A stretch of 64,000 bases of DNA, taken from the NCBI GenBank assembly GCA_937924775.1, contig CALDUT010000009.1, forward strand, positions 62,001 to 126,000, written 5' to 3'. A program made the translations under genes and the position numbers. Below the pieces are notes generated by a model. The model saw only the letters and a list, made by a program, of their open reading frames with translations, had not been told where the DNA came from and did not search any database. This stretch comes from an uncultured Gemmata sp. (lineage in GTDB: Bacteria; Planctomycetota; Planctomycetia; Gemmatales; Gemmataceae). Within the stretch, counting starts at the first letter, position 1. Every line of letters begins with the position of its first letter. Shown here one piece after another: positions 1 to 9,082 of this stretch.

Positions 1-299
1 ATGTCGTGGAAGAACTGTTGTGGGGTAACTTCCAGCGTCGCCAGAGTGGACCCGAGCGTGTCGCGGAGGGTGGCCAGCGGACCGGCGGTGAGCCATTGTT
101 TGCCTAATGCGGTGGAGGGGAACGCTTCGGCAAAAGGCGATGTCAGAATGGCGGTGGAGTGTGCGCGGAAGTTCTGGAGTACCGCGACGAGGGCAAAGTC
201 CGGGGGAGCGAGCCGCAAAGCCTCATCGCGAGGGGCGGCGGTCAATGGTGAGGCGCTGAGGCCGGCGAGAACGAGCGTGAGGTTCCAACGAGCTTTCAT
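1..299 (-). CDS. Secreted protein of unknown function, N-terminal fragment
   Basis: Only the first 99 or so codons lie in the window; the gene continues past base 1. The ATG at 297-299 (minus strand) opens a reading frame with a basic start (MKAR), a hydrophobic stretch and an Ala-rich cleavage region (SPLTAAPRDE), which is a convincing Sec signal peptide. The mature part begins with a segment (LRLAPPDFALVAVLQNFRAH) of the kind seen in long, poorly characterised planctomycete exported proteins, but I cannot name a family. It lies downstream of the sigma/anti-sigma pair on the same strand, with a 110-base gap, so it could be co-transcribed with them. Function unknown. Confidence 0.6.
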   Translation of the reverse strand, partial: MKARWNLTLVLAGLSASPLTAAPRDEALRLAPPDFALVAVLQNFRAHSTAILTSPFAEAFPSTALGKQWLTAGPLATLRDTLGSTLATLEVTPQQFFHD

Positions 300-409
300 G
301 GCACAGGACCCGGGAGTTCCACACCCTGGCCGAGAGGCTGCGGCAGGGCCGCCCGGGGGTGGTGGGGATGTCTGGTTGCAACCACGTGCCGCTGGTGGCG
401 GTTGGCGTT

Positions 410-1177
410 TCAAGAATTCGGTTTTACACTGCTGAGGTCGCGGAGAAAGCGGTGGAAGGCTTTCTCCGCCGTGCCGGTGATCGGTTCGAGCCCTGTCCGG
501 GCGACAGTGGGCAGTTCCACGAGGGTTTTCCGGGCTGGTTCGAGGGTTTGGTTCATCGGGTCGGGCCTCGCGGCCGGTTTGGTGAACGGGGCGGCCAGGA
601 CCTCGATGAGCTTCGGGGCGACCGTCACCGATTCGGCCAGTGGTTTGGGGGTTTCCCAGAGGCTTTCACTGGCTTTGGCCCACTGTTCGCTCAACCGCAC
701 CGGTTCGGGTGGTGTGGGCGGAGGAATCGCCGAAGCTGGCGGCCCCGGCGGCCCAGCTATCGGGGGTGGGGCGGATTGCTGAGCCACTTCCGCGTTATTG
801 GGGACAGCCGGTCCATGGAGGAAAACGCCCACGGCCCACAAAACAGCCGCCGCTAAGGCGAGGCTGCCGGCGGCGGTGGCCCACCGTAGCCGCAAGCGGG
901 CGCGGCGATCGGCGTTCACGCGCGCAAGGATTTGTTCCGTGAGGTACTTGGGGAAGGTCGTCGTTGCCCTGGGGCTGTCGGTCAGGGTGATGGTGAGCAG
1001 CTGAGCGGCCTGAATCCGTTCGCGGCACGCCGGGCAAGCCGGGAGATGGGGATCGTTATCTAACGTGGCCCAATTGGCTTCACCATCAAGAACACGTTGG
1101 AGCGTCTCGAGGGTGGCCCGGCATGCGGCCGCTGGCCCATCGAAACTGTTGTGGGGACAACGGTGTGCGTGCGCCAT
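410..1177 (-). CDS. Zinc-binding anti-sigma factor (zf-HC2/ZAS type), membrane anchored
   Basis: A 255-residue protein that should hold the neighbouring ECF sigma factor inactive at the membrane. Residues 44-51 show the ZAS motif HxxxCxxC (H44, C48, C51). A single hydrophobic segment follows at about 97-122, and a Pro-rich periplasmic tail (130-165) leads into an unrecognised C-terminal domain. The frame stays open far upstream into the sigma gene, but the ATG at 1175-1177 gives the normal ZAS start and a 14-base gap after the sigma stop, so I chose it. The sigma-then-anti-sigma order is the usual operon for this family. What signal releases the sigma factor cannot be read from the sequence. 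Confidence 0.85.
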   Translation of the reverse strand: MAHAHRCPHNSFDGPAAACRATLETLQRVLDGEANWATLDNDPHLPACPACRERIQAAQLLTITLTDSPRATTTFPKYLTEQILARVNADRRARLRLRWATAAGSLALAAAVLWAVGVFLHGPAVPNNAEVAQQSAPPPIAGPPGPPASAIPPPTPPEPVRLSEQWAKASESLWETPKPLAESVTVAPKLIEVLAAPFTKPAARPDPMNQTLEPARKTLVELPTVARTGLEPITGTAEKAFHRFLRDLSSVKPNS

Positions 1178-1191
1178 GGTAGTGTGTGCGG

Positions 1192-1749
1192 TTAGTGGCT
1201 GTGGGGTTGCCCGTTGGTGGGGATGAACCCGCGTTGGCGGAGTCGTTCCACAATTTCGAGCCGGGCCCGGTGCAACCACGTTTTGATGGTACCTACGGGT
1301 CGTTCCACCGCGGCGGCAATTTCGTCGTAGGATTGGCCGAACTCGTGGAACAGGATGAAGACGTCGCGGTAATCCGGACGCAGTGCCTCGACCGCCGCCC
1401 GGATTTCGCGGGCCACTTCGGCAGCGTCGTCTGCGGGGCGGTGGTCGGCGGTTTCGTGCAGGTAGTCCGCCAATTCTGGCAGTTTGTCCCGCTGGCCGAT
1501 CCAAGTGCGGCACCGGTTGATGGCGATGCCGACAATCCACGGCCGCAGTGGGCGGGTACTATCCCACCGCTTCAAACTGCGGAAGACGCGCAGAAACACC
1601 TCCTGCGTGACATCTTCGGCGTCGTGTTGGTGGCTGAGCAGCCGGCGGCAGATCGCAAAAACTTCTGCCTGAAAGCGTTCGACCAATTCGCGATAAGCCG
1701 CTCGGTCGCCCTGCAAGCACCGGTTCACCAGCGCGGCGTCAGCGGTCAC
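1192..1749 (-). CDS. ECF (sigma-70 family) RNA polymerase sigma factor
   Basis: A 185-residue two-domain sigma factor. Region 2 is at about 12-80, with the core-binding/-10 recognition helix including DAEDVTQEVFLRVF at 43-56. Region 4 is at about 115-170, with a helix-turn-helix around YDEIAAAVERPVGTIKTWLH. There is no region 1 or 3, as expected for ECF factors. The start is GTG at 1747-1749, supported by a GAGGA ribosome site eight bases upstream; a nearby ATG is out of frame. It is followed directly by the anti-sigma gene, so the two are probably co-regulated and autoregulated (inference). Target promoters are unknown. Confidence 0.95.
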   Translation of the reverse strand: MTADAALVNRCLQGDRAAYRELVERFQAEVFAICRRLLSHQHDAEDVTQEVFLRVFRSLKRWDSTRPLRPWIVGIAINRCRTWIGQRDKLPELADYLHETADHRPADDAAEVAREIRAAVEALRPDYRDVFILFHEFGQSYDEIAAAVERPVGTIKTWLHRARLEIVERLRQRGFIPTNGQPHSH

Positions 1750-2068
1750 AATTCATCCTCACTATGCGGATATACTCTTTCCGCGGGGGTGGAGTTTCAA
1801 AAATACTTTTCGCCCGGCGGCCGGACTCCTTCGCTGCCGAAGTGCTTTTTCTTGGAAATTTCCGGCGGCCGGTTCCAGAACACGAGGAGGGTGGCCTTGT
1901 GGAGGTCCGTCATTTTCTCAAATTTCCGCTCCTTGGCTGGCTCTGCTGTTCAACCGCTGCCGGCGGTGGTCGCGATAGCCCATCGCCGGAGTGTACAATC
2001 GTTGAAGATATAGTCAAATGCGGGTGGCCGTGATTTTTTCGTGGCCGACGGGGTATAACAACACTCTG
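1750..2068. other. Divergent intergenic region between sigma factor and sigma-54 activator
   Basis: This 319-base stretch separates two divergently transcribed regulators and must hold both promoters. On the plus strand a -10-like TATAGT lies at 2009-2014 without a clear -35. If it is used, the first downstream ATG at 2018 would be too close to the transcription start, which favours the ATG at 2069 for the activator. I see no strong inverted repeat or gene here. Confidence 0.5.
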
Positions 2069-3709
2069 ATGAATACGGTTTCGGTGGATTCGGCGTTCTC
2101 GTCGCCCCCGGCGGGGTTGGTGCAATCGCCTGTGGGGGAGCGGGCCAACGTATTGTTGGCCGTGGCGCAGGCAGTGGCCGCGCACACCGATTTGGGTGCA
2201 TTGCTGCGGGATTTGGCCGCGGCCTTAGGCGACCATCTGCCGCCGGGCTATATCAGCTTCGCTCTGCTGGATGTCGCTTCTCACACCGGGAAGCTGCAGT
2301 TTCTCGAACCTTTGGGGGGAGCGGCTCCCCCCCATCGCGACGACACCCCCACGGAATTGCCCGCCCACGAATCTCCCACCGCCCACGTTTGGGAGACGCA
2401 AGAACCCCTGTGGCTTGATACCGCGTCTGGCAGCGATGGCCGTTTCCGCATTCTTCAGGCCGCGCATCTGAAGCAGGGGGTGAAGGTCGCGTGTTTCGTG
2501 CCGCTGTCCACCCCCCGGCGGAAGCTGGGAGCGATGGCCTTCGCCAGCTATCGACCCATTGTTCCGGCCCCTGGAGATGTCGATTTCGCCCTGCAAGTGG
2601 GCCGGTTGGTGGCGTTGGCCGTGGAAGGGGCCTTAACGCGGCAGGAATTGCAACGGGCCAACGAACGGCTTGCGGCCGAGAAACTGTACCTCGAGGAAGA
2701 AATCCGCACCGATCGGCGCAGCGATGAAGTCATTGGCCACAGTGCCGCGTTGCAGGAAGTTCTTCAGCAGATTGAAGTTGTGGCTCCCACCGATTCTGCC
2801 GTCCTCATCACCGGCGAGACGGGCACTGGCAAGGAGCTGATCGCCCGCGCCATCCACCGGCTCAGCCGCCGCCGCGATCGCACGTTCGTGAAACTGAATT
2901 GTGCTGCGATTCCCACCGGTTTATTGGAAAGCGAATTATTTGGTCACGAAAAAGGGGCTTTTACTGGGGCGGTGGAACGGCGTGTCGGCCGCTTTGAGCT
3001 GGCCGATGGCGGTACCTTATTTCTCGATGAAGTGGGGGATATACCCGCGGAACTGCAACCGAAGTTGTTACGGGTGTTGCAGGAGCAGGAGTTTGAACGG
3101 TTGGGCAATGCTAAAACCCTCCGGGTCAATGTGCGGCTCATTGCGGCCACGCATCGCAACTTGGCGAAGATGGTCCGCGAAGGCAAGTTCCGCGAAGACC
3201 TCTACTATCGGTTGCACGTCTTCCCGGTCCATCTGCCGCCACTGCGGGAGCGGCGTGAGGACATCCCCGAGTTAGTCCGGCATTTTGTCCGCTTCTATTC
3301 ACGCCGCTTCGGTAAGACGATCGACACCATTCCCGCGGCGGCGATGCAAGCCCTGGAGCAGTACCCGTGGCCGGGCAATGTACGCGAATTGCAGCATCTG
3401 ATCGAGCGAGCCGTGATCCTCTCGCGAGGTCCGGAACTGCGGGTGCCCCTGAGCGAGCTGGCAACTCCCCCCCGGGAATCATCGGGGCCAATACCGCCCC
3501 AAGTGGCCCTATCCTCCCCGCCAACGCTCAAAGATACCGAACGCGAACTGATCCGCCGGACGTTGGAAGAGTGCAATTGGGTGGTCGGCGGCGAACACGG
3601 AGCGGCCGCGCGGCTCGGTTTGAAGCGAACGACGTTGTTGTCGCGGATGAAGAAATTGGGCATTCATCGACCGGGGAATTCGAGTGTCGAAGATTCGTCA
3701 CCGACGTGA
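2069..3709 (+). CDS. Sigma-54-dependent transcriptional activator (GAF-AAA+-Fis)
   Basis: A bacterial enhancer-binding protein of 546 residues, which uses ATP to open promoters bound by sigma-54 polymerase. An N-terminal GAF-like sensor spans roughly 25-185, then a short coiled linker. The AAA+ domain (about 220-450) has Walker A GETGTGKE near 250, the sigma-54 contact loop GAFTGA near 297 and Walker B GGTLFLDEVGD near 320. A Fis-type helix-turn-helix lies at about 490-533. There is no receiver domain, so it is probably controlled by a ligand bound to GAF rather than by phosphorylation. An in-frame ATG at 2018 would add 17 residues; neither start has a good ribosome site. A sigma-54 promoter lies just downstream, making the next gene a likely target (inference). 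Confidence 0.94.
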   Translation: MNTVSVDSAFSSPPAGLVQSPVGERANVLLAVAQAVAAHTDLGALLRDLAAALGDHLPPGYISFALLDVASHTGKLQFLEPLGGAAPPHRDDTPTELPAHESPTAHVWETQEPLWLDTASGSDGRFRILQAAHLKQGVKVACFVPLSTPRRKLGAMAFASYRPIVPAPGDVDFALQVGRLVALAVEGALTRQELQRANERLAAEKLYLEEEIRTDRRSDEVIGHSAALQEVLQQIEVVAPTDSAVLITGETGTGKELIARAIHRLSRRRDRTFVKLNCAAIPTGLLESELFGHEKGAFTGAVERRVGRFELADGGTLFLDEVGDIPAELQPKLLRVLQEQEFERLGNAKTLRVNVRLIAATHRNLAKMVREGKFREDLYYRLHVFPVHLPPLRERREDIPELVRHFVRFYSRRFGKTIDTIPAAAMQALEQYPWPGNVRELQHLIERAVILSRGPELRVPLSELATPPRESSGPIPPQVALSSPPTLKDTERELIRRTLEECNWVVGGEHGAAARLGLKRTTLLSRMKKLGIHRPGNSSVEDSSPT

Positions 3710-3863
3710 CGGGCGCGACGAAATATCGTCACTTCGACCATGACATACCCACCCTCTCCACCAGTTCCGCCCCCGTCGCCGCGATAACAATGAGTGGGCG
3801 ATGAGGGGCATCTGGGCCGAGTGGATGGATTTCGCGTGGGAATTCGGTTTTCAGTTGGTGAAG

Positions 3864-3879
3864 TGGTACGCGACATGCA
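3864..3879 (+). promoter_or_regulatory. Predicted sigma-54 (-24/-12) promoter
   Basis: The sequence TGGTACGCGACATGCA matches the consensus TGGCACG-N4-TTGCA with two mismatches and keeps the required GG-N10-GC spacing. It sits between the sigma-54 activator and the DUF1559 gene, with an expected transcription start near 3890, about 45 bases before the ATG at 3935. The adjacency of activator and promoter adds weight. Confidence 0.7.
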
Positions 3880-3934
3880 CTTCCTCACGTCTAGCGTTTT
3901 TTCGTTGTGCATATCCTCGTGAGGTGAGGTTGTC

Positions 3935-4900
3935 ATGCCCGGTTGCTGTTCACGCGAGCCTCAGCGCGGTTTTACTCTGATCGAACTGCTGGTGGTGATC
4001 GCGATTATCGCGATTCTCATCGGCTTGCTGTTGCCGGCAGTGCAAAAAGTCCGCGAAGCCGCTGCGCGGCTGAAGTGCCAAAACAATCTCAAACAAATTG
4101 GCTTGGCCTTGCACAACTACGAGAACACCATGGGCTATTTCCCTCCGGGCGATGCCCCGCCGCACCGCGGATCTGCCTTGGTGTTACTGCTGCCTTACGC
4201 CGAGCAATTGGCCAAATACAACCAGTTCGACTTCACCCAGAACTTGCACACGGCCGCGGTGAACCTCGCGGGCCGGACCACTGATGTACCGTTGTTCCTG
4301 TGCCCCTCCGATCCCTCCACGGCTACCGTCAGCAATCAAGGTCGCAGCAATTATCTGGCGAACCTCGGCGCGCGAGGATGGTTCCGCAATACGGATCCGT
4401 CCACGGCCGGCATGTTTGCCTACTCGACCAGTGGCTTCATCGGGTTGAAGCACTCCGACATCACCGATGGCACCAGCAATACCGCGATGTTCGCGGAAGT
4501 GAAACGGGGGAATTTCGATGGGGTGGCCGATCCGTTGTCGGTCTATCGGATCCCCTTTGCAACGTGGGATCAAAACCAATTGGCCAATGATCTGAACCCG
4601 GTGCCGATCTGTGATACACAGACTTCCACCTTCTTGGATTACACCGGGCTGCAATATCATCGCGGCTTTTTGATCACGGCCTTCTACACCCACACCGCTC
4701 CGCCGAACTACCGCGGCCGCGATTGCATCCGCGACGTCGGTTTCGACCGCGGCCACGTTCAAGCCCGGAGCTACCACAGCGGCGGTGTCGGGGTGGTTCG
4801 GGCCGATGGCTCGGTCACGTTCGTTCGCGACACGATCGACATCAACCAGTGGCGGGCCTTCGGCACACGAGCCGGTGGCGAAGTTCTCAACATCAACTAA
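3935..4900 (+). CDS. DUF1559 pseudopilin-like exported protein
   Basis: A 321-residue member of the DUF1559 family, abundant in planctomycetes. The N-terminus is a type IV pilin/type II secretion pseudopilin signal: after a short basic leader, the prepilin peptidase site is G12/F13 in [11 protein letters not shown], with the conserved glutamate E17 (position 5 of the mature protein) and a hydrophobic helix to about residue 36. The SBP_bac_10-like DUF1559 body follows, ending in the characteristic segment with [14 protein letters not shown] near residue 285. A good ribosome site (GTGAGG) precedes the ATG. It probably assembles or is displayed in the envelope, but the precise role of these proteins is not known. 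Expression is likely sigma-54 dependent. Confidence 0.96.
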   Translation: MPGCCSREPQRGFTLIELLVVIAIIAILIGLLLPAVQKVREAAARLKCQNNLKQIGLALHNYENTMGYFPPGDAPPHRGSALVLLLPYAEQLAKYNQFDFTQNLHTAAVNLAGRTTDVPLFLCPSDPSTATVSNQGRSNYLANLGARGWFRNTDPSTAGMFAYSTSGFIGLKHSDITDGTSNTAMFAEVKRGNFDGVADPLSVYRIPFATWDQNQLANDLNPVPICDTQTSTFLDYTGLQYHRGFLITAFYTHTAPPNYRGRDCIRDVGFDRGHVQARSYHSGGVGVVRADGSVTFVRDTIDINQWRAFGTRAGGEVLNIN

Positions 4901-4991
4901 GCGTTCGGTGCATTGCCACCCAGGCGCGGCCGCCGGTCAGGGATCGGCGGCATATTCATTCTTCGAGAACCTGGCACAATTTCGCAACACC

Positions 4992-5402
4992 ATGAACTCA
5001 CGGATCATCGATTGGCCCCGGTGGTTGTTTCTGACCGCTGTCCTGAGCCTGCCGGCATGTGGGGGTTCCGAATCGGTTTCCTCCACGCCGCCCCCAAGGG
5101 ACTTGGCCAACGCCTTGAAAGAACTGGGCGAAGTCTACAAGTACCGGGCCGCGGAAAAGATGCCGCCCCCCGCCAAAGTGGAAGACCTTGCCGACCATGA
5201 AGACGCCTTCGGTACCGCTTGGCCCGCGATCCAAGATGGGCAAATCGTCATCCTGTGGCGAGTCGGATACGATCCCAATTCCACGGCCATTCTGGCCTAC
5301 GAAAAAACGGTGCCAACCTCCGGCGGCAACGTGCTCCTCCGCAACGGGACCGTGAAGACGATGACGGCGGACGAATTCAAATCCGCCCCTAAAGCCCGAT
5401 AA
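4992..5402 (+). CDS. Small predicted lipoprotein
   Basis: A 136-residue protein starting at the ATG at 4992. A signal sequence ends in a lipobox LPAC, followed by GGSES, so it should be a diacylated lipoprotein. The rest is soluble and has no family I recognise. It begins 91 bases after the DUF1559 gene on the same strand. Small lipoproteins next to DUF1559 genes are common in planctomycetes, so the two may be co-expressed (inference). The ribosome site is weak. Confidence 0.8.
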   Translation: MNSRIIDWPRWLFLTAVLSLPACGGSESVSSTPPPRDLANALKELGEVYKYRAAEKMPPPAKVEDLADHEDAFGTAWPAIQDGQIVILWRVGYDPNSTAILAYEKTVPTSGGNVLLRNGTVKTMTADEFKSAPKAR

Positions 5403-5528
5403 CGTCGTCGGGCGCAATCGACACCCGCGCCGCTTGTGATGGGCTTGCGTCAGCTATCCCCGGTCGCTGTCGCGTCCGGGCTGAGAGAGAGCCGCTATCC
5501 CAAGTCGTTAGCGCGTCCGGGAGATGGC

Positions 5529-5555
5529 GGCCTTCCGGACGCTTTGTGGAAGGCC
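5529..5555. terminator. Hairpin between convergent genes
   Basis: GGCCTTCC (5529-5536) pairs with GGAAGGCC (5548-5555) over an 11-base loop. It lies between the ends of the plus-strand lipoprotein gene and the minus-strand GHL10 gene, where a bidirectional terminator would be expected. There is no clear T-run on either side, so termination is not certain. Confidence 0.4.
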
Positions 5556-5622
5556 TGCGGCCGCCTTGCCACATCCACGGCGGTCTGTCGGCCAGACTAG
5601 GGATTTCCGCTACCGGCGAGTG

Positions 5623-7074
5623 TCATTTCAGTTCGACCGGTTCGCTGATACGGCCAGTCCGGTCGAGAACGTAGACGCGGACGCGCTCGCCTTCCGGCAC
5701 CGGGATGGCGGCAGCACCATCGGCGGTCAGACCGACCACCCGCGTTTTCCAGTCTGTGCCGGCGAGCGTTTGCACGACGACAAACCGCGCTCCGGCCGTC
5801 GCTTGCACCTGCAGAGTGGCACCAGCGCGGCGGAGGGTGGGGGCCGCCGGGGGGGCTTTCCCCTCGGCCAACCATGGTGTTTCCGGCACGAGGGCCGGTT
5901 CGGCATAGGTCTTTTGCAGTTCGTCGGCGATTCCGCCACTATTGCGGACCAAAGCTTTCATGCTGAAGTGAATGACCCCCGGCGGTTCGACCATCTGGCG
6001 TGTCAAGGCGATCTGATCGCGAATCTCCGTGGCTTTCCAGCCTTTTTCGGCACCGGTGACGCGGCTGGTGTACAGACCCGGCCACAGGTGCCGCTTTTGG
6101 GTATTCTGTTTGCGCCACCACTCCAACAACTTCGGGAAGCTCTGCTTTTCCTGTGCAATGGGCCAATACAACTGCGGCGTGTAATAGTCGCACCAGCCTT
6201 CGTTGAGCCACAGTTTGGCGTCGGCGTACAATTCCGCAAATTGGTCGAAGCCGGCAATGCCCTCGGGATGGCCCGGACGCCAGATACCGAAGGGGCTGAT
6301 ACCGACTTTCACCCACGGCTTGATTTTTTGGGTCTGAGTATACATTTGCTGAACGAAGGTATTGACGGCGTCGCGGCGCCAGTCGTCGCGGCTGAGGCGG
6401 CCACCGGCTTTCTGGTAGGCCTCCCAGGTATCGTCATCGGGAAATGGGATGATCTTTCCAGCCGCGTCCTTCTCTTTGTAGGGGTAGAAGTAATCGTCGA
6501 TGTGGATGCCGTCGATGTCGTAGCGGCTGACCACGTCGCGGATAACGGCGAGGCAGTGGGCCTGTACGTCCGGGTGGGTGGGGTTCATCCAATAGTGCGT
6601 GCCGTAGGGTTTGGCGATGTCGGGCCGGGTTTGAGTGATGTGATTTTTGGCAATCGGGGATTTGGCGCTGGAATGCCGGGCCCGGTAGGGGTTGAACCAC
6701 GCATGCAATTCCAAGCCGCGGCGGTGAGCTTCTTCCACGGCAAAAGCGAGCGGGTCGTAGCCGGGGGATTGCCCCATTGTGCCCGTGAGATATTCGCTCC
6801 ACGGTTCGAGTTTCGATTCGTACAACGCATCGGCCATGGGGCGAATTTGGAAAATGACCGCATTGAGCCGCAATTCCCCACAGCTATCGAGAATCGCCAC
6901 CAGTTCCTTCTTTTGCTGCTCGGCCGTCAGCCCAGGCCGACTGGGCCAGTCGATATTGGCCACGGAAGCGACCCAAACACCACGGAATTCGCGTTTCAGC
7001 GGCGGTGGATCGGCGGCTTCAGCCACCGGCATCAAGCTAACGACGGCAAAACCGGCCATCAGCCAGCGGATCAT
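5623..7074 (-). CDS. Secreted GHL10 / YngK-like glycoside-hydrolase-family protein
   Basis: A 483-residue protein with a signal peptide (MIRWLMAGFAVVSLMPVAEA, cleavage near 20) and an early GHL10 (PF02638) hallmark, REFRGVWVASVANIDWPS, at 28-45. The (beta/alpha)8-type domain extends to about residue 390 and contains ELHAWFNPYRAR and a DGIHIDDYFYPY segment rich in acidic residues. A short Ig-like tail follows. The ATG at 7072-7074 has a GAGG ribosome site seven bases upstream. YngK-type proteins are predicted cell-wall or glycan-active enzymes with few characterised members. Its position directly after the MurNAc etherase/kinase gene on the same strand suggests it acts on peptidoglycan-derived glycans, but that is inference. 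Confidence 0.92.
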   Translation of the reverse strand: MIRWLMAGFAVVSLMPVAEAADPPPLKREFRGVWVASVANIDWPSRPGLTAEQQKKELVAILDSCGELRLNAVIFQIRPMADALYESKLEPWSEYLTGTMGQSPGYDPLAFAVEEAHRRGLELHAWFNPYRARHSSAKSPIAKNHITQTRPDIAKPYGTHYWMNPTHPDVQAHCLAVIRDVVSRYDIDGIHIDDYFYPYKEKDAAGKIIPFPDDDTWEAYQKAGGRLSRDDWRRDAVNTFVQQMYTQTQKIKPWVKVGISPFGIWRPGHPEGIAGFDQFAELYADAKLWLNEGWCDYYTPQLYWPIAQEKQSFPKLLEWWRKQNTQKRHLWPGLYTSRVTGAEKGWKATEIRDQIALTRQMVEPPGVIHFSMKALVRNSGGIADELQKTYAEPALVPETPWLAEGKAPPAAPTLRRAGATLQVQATAGARFVVVQTLAGTDWKTRVVGLTADGAAAIPVPEGERVRVYVLDRTGRISEPVELK

Positions 7075-7201
7075 GGTGAACCTCGCAACAATCCGAGAGG
7101 AAATCTGTACGCCACCGGGGGAGGCTCCGCGGAATGCCCGAACCTTCTGGCCCAAGGTGTTTTCCGAGTGGCGGGAACCGCCGCAGGTTCATTTCATCGC
7201 C

Positions 7202-9082
7202 TTAAATCGTCACGGTGGCCTTTTCGAGGGCCAGTCGAACAGCACCTTCGGCCGGCTCGGTGACCAGCGTGATCGGGCAGGGGTTGATACCCTGGTGAGC
7301 GAGGGCGGTCAGGAAGCGTTCGCGGTAGCTGGGGCAGCCGATGATGAGCCCACCGGCCAAGGCCAGGGGAAAAACGTCGCCCAAGTTCAATTGACGCGCC
7401 GCGGCGATGGCGGTGGCGGCCAGTTCGGTCGCGGCGTCGTTGACAATCTGCGCTGTGGTAGGATCGCCCGCGTCGGCGATGGCAAGAATCGTGGGGGCCA
7501 GAGCGGCAATGGTTGCCCGATCGGCCCCGCGATAGACGAAGCCGACCAACTGTTGGGGCCGGGCGAAACCGAGGGCGGCGAGGAGGCGTTCGGTCAGCGG
7601 GGTGGTGGGGGATCGACCATCCGCAGCGCGGACCGCAGCGCGAAGTCCCGCCAAAGCGATGGCGTAGCCACTGCCTTCGTCACCTAACAGTGGCCCCCAA
7701 CCGCCAGAGCGGGCCGTGCGGCCATCCGCGGCGCGGGCATAGGCCATTGAGCCGGTCCCGGCAACGACGGCCACGCCCCACCCCCTGGGCGTGCCCGCTG
7801 CCAGGAGCAACGCCGCATCTTCAATCACCTCAACAGTTTCCGCCAATTTAACACGCTGCGCCCAGTCGCGAATAACCTGCTGATCGTCGGGTCGGCCGGC
7901 CCCGGCAAGCCCCAAGACGGCGGTTTGCACACACCGGCGAACTTTTCCTGCGGCGCTGAACGCCCGATCGATCGCTTCGTCCAGAGCTGCCAGAGCCGCC
8001 GGAGTGCCGACCACTTGCCGGTTCGACGGCCCCGATTCACCTCGGCCCACAACTTTCATGTGGCCGTCGCGAGTGCGGCTGGCCAGCAATGCCACCGTTT
8101 GCGTTCCGCCGCCGTCGATGCCCAAAAACAACTCTTCATGAGAGGCCGAACGATAGCTGTGGCCATTTCTGGAACAATGGCTGCCGTTTTTGCCGCTGAT
8201 CATCACCGCACTGCGGACGCGGCCATTGGCTTGCCGCAACCGCTCCCGTGCTTCCTCGGGTGAAACCCCGGCCAGATGCGATACCAACGCCGTTTTCAGT
8301 TCCCGATTGCACCGTTCTAACAGCAAATCTGCCGTGTGAACGTCCAACCCCGTGACTTCCCGGACGATCCGGTTGGTCCGATGCTGCAGCTTCTGATTGG
8401 TCGCCCGCAGATCGACCATCAAATTGCCAAACGTCTTCCCCAACTGCACCATCGCCCCGGTACTGAGCATGTTCAGCACCAGTTTGGTGGCGGTACCAGC
8501 CTTCAGGCGGGTGGAACCGCTCAACACCTCCGGCCCCACCACCGGCGTGATCGCAAGATCCACCCGGGCGGCGATGTCCGAATCTGGATTGCACGACAAA
8601 CCGATCGTGAACGCCCCGACCTGCCGGGCATAATCGACTGCGGCTAGCACATACGGTGTGCGGCCGCTGGTGGCAATGCCCACCAGTACGTCATTAGCCG
8701 TAAGTCCAATCGCCGAAAGATCTTGCACAGCGTATTCGGGGTGATCTTCGGCGCCCTCGACCGACCGCACCAAAGCGGTCGGCCCGCCGGCGATCAGCCC
8801 CACCACCATATCCGGCGGAGCATTGAACGTAGGTGGGCATTCGCTGGCATCCAAAACCCCTAAGCGGCCAGAAGTTCCCGCCCCGATGTAGATCAGCCGC
8901 CCGCCGTACCGCAGCCGGGCCGCAATCACTTCAATCGCCTGGGCGATCGCTTCGGCCTGCGACGCCACCGCTGGCACCACCCGGGCATCTTCCGCGGTCA
9001 TCAACTGCACGAATTGCAGCGGCGTCAGTTCGTCGAGGTTGGCCGACGCGGGATTGCGGGCTTCGGTCTGTAGGTGATCCAT
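7202..9082 (-). CDS. murQ: Fused MurNAc-6-phosphate etherase and BadF/BcrA-type sugar kinase
   Basis: A 626-residue two-enzyme polypeptide. Residues 1-300 are MurQ: a SIS domain with IYIGAGTSGRLGVLDASECP (65-84) and a second SIS block with GIATSGRTPYV. Candidate catalytic glutamates are E81 and one of E109/E112. MurQ splits MurNAc-6-phosphate into GlcNAc-6-phosphate and D-lactate. Residues 318-626 form an ASKHA kinase of the BadF/BadG/BcrA family, with the phosphate-1 loop GIDGGGTQT and VVAGTGSMA. This is the family of MurK/NagK kinases that phosphorylate MurNAc and GlcNAc at O6. A linker of about 18 residues joins them. The fusion would take free MurNAc to GlcNAc-6-phosphate without releasing the intermediate (inference). 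Start ATG is at 9080-9082; the ribosome site is weak. Confidence 0.94.
   Translation of the reverse strand: MDHLQTEARNPASANLDELTPLQFVQLMTAEDARVVPAVASQAEAIAQAIEVIAARLRYGGRLIYIGAGTSGRLGVLDASECPPTFNAPPDMVVGLIAGGPTALVRSVEGAEDHPEYAVQDLSAIGLTANDVLVGIATSGRTPYVLAAVDYARQVGAFTIGLSCNPDSDIAARVDLAITPVVGPEVLSGSTRLKAGTATKLVLNMLSTGAMVQLGKTFGNLMVDLRATNQKLQHRTNRIVREVTGLDVHTADLLLERCNRELKTALVSHLAGVSPEEARERLRQANGRVRSAVMISGKNGSHCSRNGHSYRSASHEELFLGIDGGGTQTVALLASRTRDGHMKVVGRGESGPSNRQVVGTPAALAALDEAIDRAFSAAGKVRRCVQTAVLGLAGAGRPDDQQVIRDWAQRVKLAETVEVIEDAALLLAAGTPRGWGVAVVAGTGSMAYARAADGRTARSGGWGPLLGDEGSGYAIALAGLRAAVRAADGRSPTTPLTERLLAALGFARPQQLVGFVYRGADRATIAALAPTILAIADAGDPTTAQIVNDAATELAATAIAAARQLNLGDVFPLALAGGLIIGCPSYRERFLTALAHQGINPCPITLVTEPAEGAVRLALEKATVTI

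Noticed and set aside
410-1540. Longer form of the anti-sigma protein reading back into the sigma gene
   Set aside because: The extra N-terminal residues overlap the sigma factor in another frame, are Arg/Pro-rich and show no homology; the ZAS start at 1177 explains the family alignment.
4968-4982. Second sigma-54-like site (TGGCACAATTTCGCA) before the lipoprotein gene
   Set aside because: The GG to GC spacing is nine rather than ten bases and it lies only about ten bases from the start codon.
5524-7263. Open frame of about 579 codons on the plus strand opposite the GHL10 gene
   Set aside because: It is a mirror of the GC-rich coding strand, without ribosome site or recognisable domain; the minus-strand protein has signal peptide and family motifs.
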